Source of the DNA: Cryptomeria japonica
Lineage: Eukaryota > Streptophyta > Pinopsida > Cupressales > Cupressaceae
Assembly (NCBI RefSeq): GCF_030272615.1
Contig: NC_081412.1
Location: 24,739,860 to 24,803,859 of the forward strand
Direction of reading: 5' to 3'
DNA length: 64,000 nucleotides
Positions 10,497-20,589 of the stretch are shown in pieces; the stretch's first letter is position 1, and every line of letters starts with the position of its first letter. A program made the translations under genes and the position numbers. The notes beneath the pieces were generated by a model, which did not search any database, was not told the DNA's origin, and saw only the letters and a program-made list of their open reading frames with translations.

Positions 10497-11722
10497 CTTT
10501 CGTAGCTTTTGTTTGATTGGCTTAACTCCTGGAGAGATGGATGCATGATTAAGTGTGGATCAACTCTGGGCATATCGGCATATGACCAAGCAAAATTAAT
10601 TTGCGTTTCTTTAAAAAAAAGGATAAATGCCAATCTTTCCTCCTCTGTCGGGGATTCTGCAAGGTGTATGTTTTTGAATGCTTCTGTGGTACCAATGTTG
10701 ATTGATTGAGTGGGCTCAATCAATATGGGTGATCGCTCATGAAAGTTCTCTGGAAGAGTGTCAAGTCTCCCATCTTTAGGTGCCTTGAAAAGGTTTTCAC
10801 CCTCAGATGCATCCTTTATTTTTACTTTTTTGTGATCTAGAGCTGCCTTTGATTGGTTTTCAACATCAAATCTTTTACTTGGTTCATTTTTGCGACTGAG
10901 AGACTTGGCACTCTCTGGTTTGCAGACATCGTTATTTTGTTCACTGGTAGAGCCTGTTTCCGATTTAACGGTACATAGGTAATGGATAATAGATTTATCG
11001 TCTGGGAAAATTGGTATATCATGTATTTCGGGTTCGGCCCAGTCAATGAGGTCAGGAAAGACAAGTGATAAGGAATCATTTGGTGGGTCAAGTTCTGCTA
11101 CTGTAAGTGTCAAGACAGAGGTTTCATCGTGATTGGTCTTGGTTTTAAAGAAGTCAAGGATTTCATCGAGGTCTTCGATGGTATTATCTTCCGTATAGAC
11201 TTGTTCATAATGCTTTTGTTCGCTTTCTTTGGTGTCATAGATATGCTGCAGTTCAAATTCAAGAGGTCTATCTTTTGCGTTATGCTCTTCCTGAGAAAGG
11301 GGTATGGTGTCAGTATTATTAGGGATATCTGTAGTAGCATTTGAGCAGGTACCCCATTCATATTCATTGGAATCAGTGTCTGAGGCATCATCCCAGATTC
11401 TATCAGTGCTGTGAACAGGTATGTTGTATGGTGAAAATAGATCTTTGATGATGGATACCATTTTGATAGTTTTTGTTGATTCGGTGTTAGATCCTGCTTC
11501 TACTTTCTATATTTGTTCATAGACTGTGCCTCCTCGGGGAGGAACAATGGTATCAAGAGATGATATTATCAGTTCTTGAGATATTGGTGTTTGAAGATGA
11601 GCTACTGCTGCAGATATGGCCTTCTTGTGGCTTAGAAGCTTTTCCTGATGTAACTTCTGTTCTTGACTTTCACGTGCCTTGCGGATTGTTTCTACTGACT
11701 CAAATAGTGCTTCCAGCCAAGA
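10493..11722 (-). pseudogene. Acidic spacer between protease and RT of the Tat polyprotein
   Basis: The 322-codon open block (10493-11461) is rich in Asp, Glu, Ser and Thr, with no catalytic motif, and ends in the segment that normally leads into RT (FAWSYADMPRVDPHLIMH). The same frame extends upstream to 11722 through at least one TAG, joining the protease block. Such acidic linkers are seen between protease and RT in related plant gypsy elements. A role beyond a linker cannot be read from the sequence. The frame breaks at its 3' end, overlapping the RT frame by four bases. Confidence 0.7.
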
Positions 11723-12994
11723 TTATTCTTTGTACTTCTTCTTTTCTTTCCATTGAGGTTTTGCAGTTATGCATGGCGTCTTTCTTAATAGGAAAGTGAA
11801 TTTACAACCTAATCCGGTTTTGTCTCTACTGGGTTGTGAAGGAAGATCTATGGGTTCCGTGACTCCTTTGCGTTTTCCAATAGGTCCTTTACCATCATAT
11901 CCCATTTGCTGCATGATTAAGTATCCCTTTCTATATAGGTGTGTTGGTAGAACTATATCTAGAGCAACTGCTTTGTTATCTTCTTCCTCATCTTTGTATA
12001 ACCAGCTAAGAATGTCCTTATCTTCTGATTCATGTGCTAGAGTGCCCAGTTGGATGAAGGTACCATCAAATTTGGTGATGGGTCGAGTTACTAGATGTGT
12101 TGATGTAGTAGGCAATCCATGAGATTTGGGTGATGTCAGTAATTTGGCCAAACACAGGGGTTCCAAAGAGTATTCTCCCATACCTTGGTCTTTGATTTGC
12201 ATTTGCTGCTTGAAATTTTCAGATAATGATTCGAGCTTTGTTGTCTGTAGATCTGATGTTGAGGATCTCTGCTTTTCCCTATTATGGGGAACCAAACTGT
12301 CCTGGGCTGCCCCCATTGCATTACAATGTTGAAATGGATTGTGATCAGCAGATATGGAGATCTCTTGTCCGTTATAAGGAAATTTGACACACTGGTGATA
12401 TGTAGAAGGCACTACTTGCATTTCATGTATCCAGGGTCGACCTAACAAAATATTGTAGGTGAGATCTATATCTAAGACCTGACACATAGTATCTTTTTGC
12501 ACTGGTCCAACTTGAATGGGCAACATCACTGTTCCTTTAGATGATTTTTCCTCATCATCATATGCCTTTATGGTAATATTTTTACGGGGATCAATAGAAT
12601 CTTCAGAGAAGCCTAATGCATGGATAAGCTTTAAAGTGCATATATTAAGTCCAGCTCCTCCATCTATTAATACTCTCTTGATTCTATGTTTATAGACAAT
12701 GACTTCAATATGGAGAGGAGTATTATGTGGATGGCTTAATGAGATATTGTCGTGCTCAGAAAAAGTGAGATTATGAGGCCCTATCATATGAGCGACCATG
12801 GCTTGGAATTTGTCAGTATCCAGATCTTGAGGTACATTTGTTTCCAATAATGCTTGTTCCAATATGTCTTTGTGTTTTGGCAAAAGTTTTAGCAACTCTA
12901 GTATGGATATTTGAGCAGGAGTTTTGCGCAGTTGGCTGACTAGATCATATTGAAGTTTGGGTACAGTGTTTGTTGTTGACATATGTCCTTTCAA
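11723..12994 (-). pseudogene. Aspartic protease region of Tat gag-pol
   Basis: The block of 423 codons has the retropepsin active site as VLIDGGAGLNICTL. A DGG core in place of DTG or DSG is usual in this lineage. Supporting strands are FVVVYKH-like before it and ITIKAYDDEEKSSKGTV and DITYNILLGRPWIH-like segments after it. Further on, near the C-terminus, lies a G-patch-like stretch (QQMGYDGKGPIGKRKGV, then GLGCKF). The protease would cut the polyprotein. The frame is shared with the gag block upstream (TGA at 13049-13051 between them) and with the acidic spacer downstream (TAA at 11723-11725). Confidence 0.85.
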
Positions 12995-13048
12995 GACATA
13001 TTTTTGAGCTCTTGTGGTTACGTTGACTGATTCATGATTATATTGGTC

Positions 13049-13969
13049 TCAGATTGTGATGACGTTTACATGATTGTCAACAGCTGATATATGATTAATG
13101 GTGTTATTGTAAACGTGATTGATACATGCCCCACGGGTATCATTTGAAGTGGAAGCTCCATCTTTGTTATAGTTTGGAAGCGGATTCTTGAAAGCTCCAT
13201 GGTCACCATTTGTCTTGAGACCATCTACTGTTAAATCACCTCTATCAATCATGTCTTGAACAATGTTTTTCAATCTCATGCAATCATTTGTTTTATGACC
13301 TTTGTTGCGATGAAAATCACAAAAGTGTGAGTCATTCCACCAAGGTGGTTTGATTTGTGGTTCATAGTTGCTGATTGTGGGCAAAGAGATAATCTTGTTT
13401 GCCAGGAGTTTTCTGAATGCTGACTCCAATGATTGACCCAGTGGTGTGTAGATGCGTTTTTTATAAGTGTTAGCAGTACCCTGTGAATTATTGTTAGGTC
13501 CTCAATTTGTGTTATTGTTGGTATTGTTTGCGTTATTGGTATTCAGTTGATTGATATTAGGTGCACAAGTGTTAGTGTTAGGGTTAGCACCTTTGGGATT
13601 TTTTGTAGCTTGAGGATTTCCTGATAATGTGAGCATGGGCTGCTTGGATTTTGGATCATTTGGTTCATTGCCGCCTTCATTTCCATTGTTTTTATTTCTG
13701 GTCCAAAACCTAGATTTGTCTAAGTTGTTGTTGTAGTTTGATGAACCTGTTCCTTCTTTGAAGAATTTTAGTGTTCCTTTCTTGACACATGCTTCTTCCA
13801 CTTGAATACCATTTTCAATCAGTTTAGCGAAAGACGGTATGCATTGGAGCTTGAGCCTGTAACTCATCTCACTATTCAAGTTGTCGATGAAAATTTCCAT
13901 TTTCTCCTTTTCAGGAATATCACGAGGATATCTTGAAACCATACGATGCCAACGTTGAAGGAATGCCAT
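13049..13969 (-). pseudogene. Gag C-terminal half: capsid-like region and zinc knuckle of the Tat element
   Basis: Two blocks in one frame (13502-13969 and 13049-13429) are separated by a TGA at 13502-13504. The first begins in the retrotransposon gag domain (FLQRWHRMVSRYPRD, then FIDNLNSEMSYRL). It ends in an Asn/Thr-rich run that would be disordered. The second has a zinc knuckle of the form CDFHRNKGHKTNDC, the CHHC variant usual in Tat elements. Gag packs the element RNA. A frameshift between 13970 and 14186 separates this half from the N-terminal half. Confidence 0.85.
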
Positions 13970-14186
13970 GAATGTTTCATTGTTTTTCTATTTGGTATTA
14001 TAGACGTCTAGCATGGTGAATGTTATAGGAATACTGAGTTATAAATTTATTGACTAGTTCATCAAATGATCTGACAGGAGGTGTGATCTTAGATAACCAC
14101 TCCATTGTTTGTCCCCCCAAGCTTCTTGGGAATAACCTCATCAGATAGGTGTTGTCATGAGCGAATTCAAGAATCATTGTGCAAAA

Positions 14187-14948
14187 TTATCGAACATGGT
14201 CTCGGGGATCACTTTTCCCATCGTATTTATCAAATTTGGGAACGTCTGAGTTTGGAGGAAAAGGCACCATGTTCAATCTTCTGTCAAATGGATAAGGACA
14301 GATTTCATTTAATGAGTACCGCACTGTTGTCCCTTGTTGCATGTCTTGCATTTGTCTTTGTAATATTTGCATTTGTTGAGTAAGAGCAACCAAAGGCGCA
14401 TTATTTTGTCGAGGAAGAAACTCTTCCCTTGTATTAGTTCTCAGCCGAAAAGGTGTGTTAAATGGTATATTTTGCTCTGGAGTTTCTAGCTCAGGTATAC
14501 GCATTTCTGGTATACTTTGTTCTGGAATGTGTTGCTCAGGTATGTGTTGGTCAAGGTTATGAGATTCCTTTTCTCTTTGTTGTTCTTGATATGCATATTG
14601 TCGAGATCCGGTTCTAAAGATGTTTGCGTCTAAATCTTCGGGAAGTTTAACGCCTTTACTTGCGAGCATAAGTAGATACTTCTCTTTGTCATTTTCCATG
14701 AGTCTTTCTACAAGTTTTTGAAAGGAAGTGCTTTCTTGACATTCTCGAAGGAGTTCTTCCATGATCTCAGGTTCATCTAGATGTGGTCCTTCAAATGGAT
14801 TAGATAATCTTCGAGTCATGCTTGATTTTGGTGTTGCTTCGCTTTGTTTGTTTAGTTGAGAGCGAGTTACAGGCATCTTAGTAGAAGCTTTCTGTGACAA
14901 AGGGGACAAAATCCTCTTCAATATGTTTTTCTGGGGTTGGTGGTTCAA
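14187..14948 (-). pseudogene. Gag N-terminal half of the Tat element, with IPEQ pentapeptide repeats
   Basis: The frame holds MPVTRSQLNKQ about 25 codons in, a typical gag start (ATG near 14874). It then has an acidic helical segment, six copies of a five-residue repeat of the type (H/S)IPEQ, a Gln-rich coiled-coil-like stretch (LTQQMQILQRQMQDMQQ) and the conserved lead into capsid (PKFDKYDGKSDPRDHV). The true start may be the internal MPVTRS. An overlapping minus-strand frame (14878-15276, 132 codons) shows no recognised domain and is treated as leader. Confidence 0.82.
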
Positions 14949-15730
14949 ATCGGGGTGTGTTGTAAGTGATGCACTCGTCGGGCAAGAATGCCGGATTGAT
15001 CTTTCCTCCGCGATTAATTCGTTGATTGAATGCGGATTTTTGGCAATATGCTCTAGTCTTCAAAGGCTCCCTGTCAAATTCAGTGGATTTGTTCTCGATA
15101 TAGCATTGAACGTGATGAAGAAATGTTCGATGAGACTTGAAAAGTTGACGATTGATGTATAAAAAATTTCTTTTGAGGAATTTGGAAAAACTTGGTTGTT
15201 GTTTCTTCAACGTGATGTTACGATAAAAATTCTTTCTTCTCAGAATATGGGGATTAGTCATGCATAAGTGATTCAATGGTTTCCTTCGATTTGTTTGGAT
15301 TTAGTTGATCTTGTTTTGAAAATTCAAGTCTTACTCTATCAAAGTGAAGGTTTAGATGCCCCTTCACGACAAAGCGTGTCAAATGATATGGATAAAAGTC
15401 TCCCGATATGGAAACTTGATTTGACAACTTGAAATTTTTAAACAAGTGTTTTTGAGATGAAATCCGTGAGATGGTAAAGGATTCTTTTGATACTTGTGAT
15501 GAGGTTTCTGGATTATGATAGGATAGATATGTTTTACCGTGCGATCAGTTTCGGATTTTTACAACGTTGGTTTTGACACAGCCTTTGCTCAAGAAATAGC
15601 TTTTAAAGTTTTGTTTTGGCTACTCTGCTTTGATGAAAAAATGATGTTGATGGAAAAAGGCTTCTGAAGATGTTTTCAAAATTTTTAAAATTCCTCACTG
15701 TTTTGCCCCCTGTCTTTTTGCTTTTGGTCA

Positions 15731-16104
15731 TGCGCTAAAATAGAGACAAGATGCGCTACCACATTTACTTTACGCGCTAAAAGAATGACCACACACGCTA
15801 GGCTGCCCCCAACCACGCGCTAAAGTTTTGACTGTTGTAAAATTTTGTTTTCTCTATTTTGAAAGACTATGCGCTAGTATGGGTCTGTGACGTGCTAACT
15901 TTTAAACCCTACGCGCTAAAGTTTGGTTTCCACGCGCTAAGCTGATGCTTCAATGCGCTAGACTATTTTCTCGATGCACTAATTGTTTAACACTGTTTTG
16001 GAATTTGGATAAAACGCTACTGTTTTGAACAGACACTCTAACTTGATGCTTGGATGCGCTAACAAAAATACCCTACGCGCTAAGGAGTTGTTCCCACGTG
16101 CTGA
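15731..16104 (-). repeat. Array 2 of the TAGCGC motif, 21-bp period, gag-pol leader
   Basis: Read on the plus strand as gcgcta, copies start at 15732, 15753, 15774, 15795, 15817, 15871, 15892, 15913, 15934, 15955, 15976, 16014, 16035, 16056, 16077 and 16098. The spacing is 21 bp except for one 22-bp step and two gaps (54 and 38 bp) consistent with decay or indels. Some units are one base off (gtgcta, gcacta, acgcta). Flanks are mostly at or ac before and a after, giving A(T/C)GCGCTA. On the minus strand this is TAGCGC(A/G)T, sense to gag. Confidence 0.9.
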
Positions 16105-17510
16105 TCTGTCCTGATTTTTCCTTTGGTTGGTTTTTCTACAATTTTTGGATTTGATTGTGAGTTTTTCAGCCTTGATGGATGATTTTCTGAAGTAGTAAAT
16201 GCAAGCACAACACAAAGAAGACAACCATTTTTGCCTAATCTAACAAAAAATGTATGTTCTGCGAGGATGTGTTCAAATCCTCAATGTTTTAACAGGTTTG
16301 GATACGAAAAATACACTTCAAAAAGACTCTTTATTCAAAGGTCATAAATAACATCATAGCCCACTAGTCTCGATACTCCGTCAGCTCAAACAACCATGTC
16401 ACCCCCTAGAGGGCGCCCCTTTTTTTTGTCTTTTGCCATAAATTAACTCAAAGTGAATTGTTTCACAATTGAGTAGTTATCTTGGGAGATATATGGTGAG
16501 TAATCTTGGGGGCAGATTCTTCCCCACCCTTGCACTATGATGTTATAAATGTCTGGTTACTGACTCGGTTCAAAGTTTCTATTTCTATGGTTCATAATCA
16601 GGCTTCATGTTCGGCCGTTAGTGATAAACTCTCTCAGGAGGCTTCCCAACCTTTAGAACAAAGGCTTTACGTATCTCAAAGATACTGGGGGAAGGCTAAT
16701 CGCTGCGTGCAACCGTTGAAAAGGACTTTCATCACTTTCCACTTTTGATTATAGTGGGTTGGAACACTTGGCATCAAAGTCATTTCCCACTTAGGTCGTT
16801 CCCTTCACACTGGCCATAAATGGCTTTAAGAGTTGATTCCAACTCCTCGGGAAGGCAGGTCTACTAAAGGATGTAAATGCTTGAAGTACAGAAAGCTTAA
16901 GAGTGGTTTGGCTTTTTGATCACCTAGTTAAGGGGAGAGCATATACCTTCCACTTTCGAGACAAGACAAACAAGGTTCTTTTGAAGCCCCCAATTTAGTG
17001 ATTTGCTAACCTCTACTTGGAGATGTTGCTCCAACAAGCATGGTGTTCCTTTTATTTCCTCAAAGCAATGATTATCTAATCTAGTAAAGGAACCTAGTCA
17101 ACAAAGCAAAATTTCGATGTGGTCAACAAAAGAAAATCGGTAAAGGAAAATGACTTCCCTCTTTGATTGCAACAAAACTTTTTAAGTGAGGTTCTTTCCT
17201 TTGCACAAAAATTGAAGATGAATCCTTTTATACACCAAAGGATGGTGAGATTCTTTTTATAGCCCAAAGGAAATAAGTGAGTTCAATTTTTAAGAATAGA
17301 AGAAGTTTAAAAATTTAAACTAACTTAACTAAGTTAGTGAAAATCCTAACTATCTTAATATTTTTAAAATTTTAAGCTCCCATTTGCAACAGATTTGTTA
17401 GAATCCTGCAAGAAAACAAGTTGAAAATGTTAGATGGTTGGTGGACTTCAACAAGTCTATTTTTTTATTCCTGGTTACAGATTTTGAAACTTTGATTTAT
17501 GTCTGTTTTT

Positions 17511-17787
17511 GATGCGCTACAGAACAAACTGTACGCGCTACACAATACCCGTGATGCGCTAAAAGAAGGTGGTGACGCGCTACACTGTTGTCGGGATGCG
17601 CTACTCTGTGTGCCAAAAGCGTTGCTCTGTTTTTCTCCCGTGCCGAGACCTACAGGAAAATTTTAATATTCTTATGCGCTAATAAACAGACTTTAAGTGC
17701 TACATGATAGACCCCACGCGCTAAACAGTGAACTGGATGCGCTAGGCTATTGACCAGATGCGCTAGGGAATGATTCCCATGTGCTAA
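17511..17787 (-). repeat. Array 3 of the TAGCGC motif, 21-bp period, next to the PBS
   Basis: Plus-strand gcgcta copies start at 17514, 17535, 17556, 17577, 17598, 17619 (degenerate), 17676, 17697, 17718, 17739, 17760 and 17781. Apart from one 57-bp gap every step is exactly 21 bp. It ends about 65 bp from the primer-binding site, so it is near the 5' end of the element's RNA. On the minus strand it can be read as one open frame with repeated Leu-Ala-His/Arg at seven-residue spacing (about 17660-17790). Confidence 0.9.
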
Positions 17788-17852
17788 TTCTCGTTTTCCG
17801 CGGACCTGCAAAAGTGGTTATATTTCAAAACCGATTAGATATATGGGTTAAT

Positions 17853-17870
17853 GCCCCACTGTGGGCACCA
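17853..17870 (-). other. Primer-binding site of the Tat element
   Basis: On the minus strand TGGTGCCCACAGTGGGGC starts four bases inside the 5' LTR, with the TGG expected to pair with a tRNA CCA end. It is not the initiator-Met type. The matching tRNA was not identified. The site is partly self-complementary (CCCAC/GTGGG). Confidence 0.7.
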
Positions 17871-17874
17871 GAAA

Positions 17875-19282
17875 TGTATGCAGGAAAAGCGGGTCGATAG
17901 AACTAAAAATGTGAAAAGTGGAGTTCTAGGGAGACTTGTCCACACACCCACAGAACTTCTTGGTGCAAGCTATGGAGTCATGAAGTATGGCTCAGCTTCC
18001 CAAGGTTGGTTCCATGGATCTCTATCTCACAAGGTCCCTCAAACCAATGTTTTTGCTCTCAGATCACTGAGCAAAATGGTTTAGGGATGACAAATGCAAG
18101 AACGAGGGATGCTTTTATTGATTTTAAGATGAGATGCATCCTAAGCTATGCATGATCCTATAAATGCAATAAACTAGTTATAAGATGACAAGGTTAGTAA
18201 ACAAGACTATCCTAGCATACTATATTAGTCCCTGATTTAAGCTAAATGATAAAGAAAGTACTCTAAACATGCATATTTAGATTAATTTCTATCTAAAAGA
18301 GAGGCTAAAATGATGAGCATAAAATGGTATGAAAGCTTGAATATCTTTGAGCATAAGTATGATGCTAAAGACTTGGTTTTTAAAATGGAGGAATGAGAGC
18401 TCTATTTATAGCAAAAATAGGGCAATGGATGGCCAGGATTGAAAGGTTTAATTAAGGGTTGAGTTTGAAAGTTGGGAATCCATGTTTGCAATTGTCACCA
18501 TTGAAATGGTGACAATTGGCAACATAAGGTTGGGTTGAGAGAAGGGGTTGGAGACATTAAATGCCTGAGAAGACCTCATGGTTACCTTAGGGGGTAAGGG
18601 TTAAGGTTAGGTTAAGGTTAGGTTAAGGTTATCCAATGGATAAAGGTTTTATCCAAAGGCTAAACTCTTGTGCAAAGGATTAAGGATAACATGGTCAAAG
18701 CAATAAATGCTTGATGAGACCCTTGGGTAACCATTAATGGTTTGGGAGACTTTCAAAGTTAAGTGGTTGAAGCCTTTAAGGGTTTTCAAAGACTTTGAGG
18801 GTTTGAGAAGTGACTTCCCCTTGCTTAGGGATGTGACAAAGTTTAGGAGATGGGTTAGGTTAATTTAGAAGTGATTAGAAGAGTCTAGAAGGGGTTAGGA
18901 ATAGGGTTTAGGAGGCAAGTGAGAGATGTAGGATTTTACAAGTGGATGGAGGGATAATAGGATTTAATTGAAATAAAATGAATTTACTTCAATTTGGTTG
19001 CAATTTGGGGAAATTAAATAAATTAGATTTATTCAATTTAGGATAACTATTTAAGTAAGTTTGAATTTAATTAAAAGTGGATAGAAGGGATTTAATTGAA
19101 TAAAATGATTTATTCATTAAATGGTAAAAAGAAGTCTAGTGAATTTAATTTAAATAAATTGAGTAATTTACTTAATTTAAATAGAAGAATGTGGGTGATT
19201 CAATTAAATTAGATTTAATTAAATAGAGAAATGAACATAAAATATTCATTTAAGAAAATATGGTCATTTTTATACGTCTACA
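17875..19282 (-). repeat. 5' LTR of the Tat element
   Basis: It starts tgtatgcagg and ends tacgtctaca on the plus strand. It matches 1215-2619 with about 25 substitutions and a few 1-2 base indels by hand count. The flank aaatc at 19283-19287 mirrors gaatc at 1210-1214. Confidence 0.93.
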
Positions 19283-19437
19283 AAATCAACAAAAGAAACA
19301 TCAGACTACAATGAAAGGAAAAAATTGGTTAGGAAGACAAACCAATAGATGAGGAATCTGGATGGAGACATGGAGGGACAAATTAAAATTAAAAGAATAG
19401 TGAGGTCAGTGAAGGGACTAGTCCTCCCCATGGGATG

Positions 19438-20045
19438 ATGAAGCTAATATTATGGAATGTTAGGGGCTTAAATGCCCCTAACAAATAGAGGGTGGTCAAG
19501 CACCATCTAGAAATGACAACAAAAGACAATCATTTTACAAGAAACCAAAGTGACAAAAGAAGGAGAAATTTTGAAAAGAAGATTTCAATTTTGGTAAGGG
19601 GAATGGGTACTAGTAGATGGGGCATTCGAAGGAGTTGTGATCTTATGGAGACTACAAGTGGTATCAATGGAGCAAATTGCAAAAGGTAAACAATGGATTG
19701 GTTGTAAGGTGAAGATTTTAGTGTCAATTCTTCATTTTATTCTCACTAATGTTTATGGTCCATATCATGCTTGAGCAAAAGATAAACTTGGTTAGAAATA
19801 GAAAGATTTCTATTAACTAGACCAAATGACAATCACATTCTAGGTGGGGATCTCAATGTTCTTTTGAGAAGTAGTGAGAAGAGGGAGAGTGTAACAGGAA
19901 AACTCCAATCTTAGACTAATTTTGAGAATTGGGTAGATAGATGCCAGCTTATGGAAATCGAAGCTAAGAACGAAGAATATACTTGGAACAATAGGAGAAT
20001 TCTTTTCTATAGAGGAGGAAAATTGAATCGCTACGAAGGTTACTG
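19438..20045 (+). pseudogene. L1 LINE ORF2 endonuclease fragment, LINE copy A
   Basis: It starts ATG AAG with LILWNVRGLNAPNK, the signature opening of plant L1 ORF2 (apurinic-type endonuclease that nicks target DNA). Across frames it continues with GVVILW, ILTNVYGPYH, HILGGDLNVLL and NWVDRCQLMEI, all expected in order. Several stops and at least two shifts break it, and it ends around YTWNNRR without RT. With 259-1214 it forms one LINE split by the Tat element. The sequence from 20046 to 20590 is not recognised. Confidence 0.75.
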
Positions 20046-20589
20046 GTCAGACCCAATGAGAACCCAATATCCTTCTTTCCACTCTGAACAAACCTTTGGG
20101 GTTCTCTAACCTCTAAGTTTGTTCACTAAGATGAAAAGAAGTGCAAAACTCTGTGATTCTTGTAAATAAAGATGTTTTAATTTCAAAACCCAAAAACACT
20201 AGTCATGCAAACCATCTAACAAACTCTACACGCTCTGCCTAGGACATATGTGCGGGTTGAGGATGACAGTGTGATGCACAAGCATCCTATAAAAATGAGG
20301 TACAAAAATCCTATACAAAAGTACATAATGATTAGAACTCAGGTTTCTATGCTCTGAATACTAAAATGACACAAAACGAGAAATGTACATTTAATGAAAC
20401 GAATGAACAAAGAACAAAGAAAATAGAAGAATACAAAGAAAAAGAAGCGGGGAAAACAATTTACTAGAGGGAAAAAAATCAAGTCTACTCTTCAATGGAG
20501 GCGTAAGGAGAGTAACAAGGACAATGTGCTTCAAAAGGAGGCGCGCCATCAAAAAGAGTTGCGATTAGATAGACAAGGGTTTATTTCAT

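Larger units (their letters stand above)
14949..17852 (-). other. Long 5' leader of the Tat element (about 2.9 kb)
   Basis: The stretch between the PBS and gag has no recognisable protein, only short frames. It contains two arrays of the TAGCGC motif, listed separately. The rest (16110-17500) shows no feature I can name. A frame at 15979-16224 simply reads through array 2 (SLARRVFLLAHPS), showing how the repeat would translate as spaced Leu-Ala-His/Arg. Confidence 0.7.
1215..19282 (-). mobile_element. Tat-lineage Ty3/gypsy LTR retrotransposon, 18.07 kb, with antisense PMD ORF
   Basis: The element is bounded by LTRs of 1405 and 1408 bp that start TG and end CA. Flanking 5-mers are gaatc (1210-1214) and aaatc (19283-19287), a duplication with one mismatch. 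Coding order on the minus strand is gag, protease, acidic spacer, RT, RNase H, second RNase H, integrase. A PBS-like site lies inside the right LTR and a purine tract (on the minus strand) inside the left LTR, so the right LTR is the 5' one. The two RNase H domains and the extra ORF opposing pol are known marks of the Tat/Ogre/Retand lineage. By hand the LTRs differ at about 25 positions (near 2 percent). Pol and gag carry many stops and shifts, so this copy is not autonomous. Confidence 0.93.

Noticed and set aside
11560-12332. Plus-strand frames of 68-117 codons opposite the protease region
   Set aside because: Complement of the protease and spacer frames, no motifs of their own.
3282-17787. 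E2F-type (TTTSGCGC) promoter sites
   Set aside because: The conserved word is TAGCGC(A/G)T and most copies lack the TTT and S positions; only superficial likeness.
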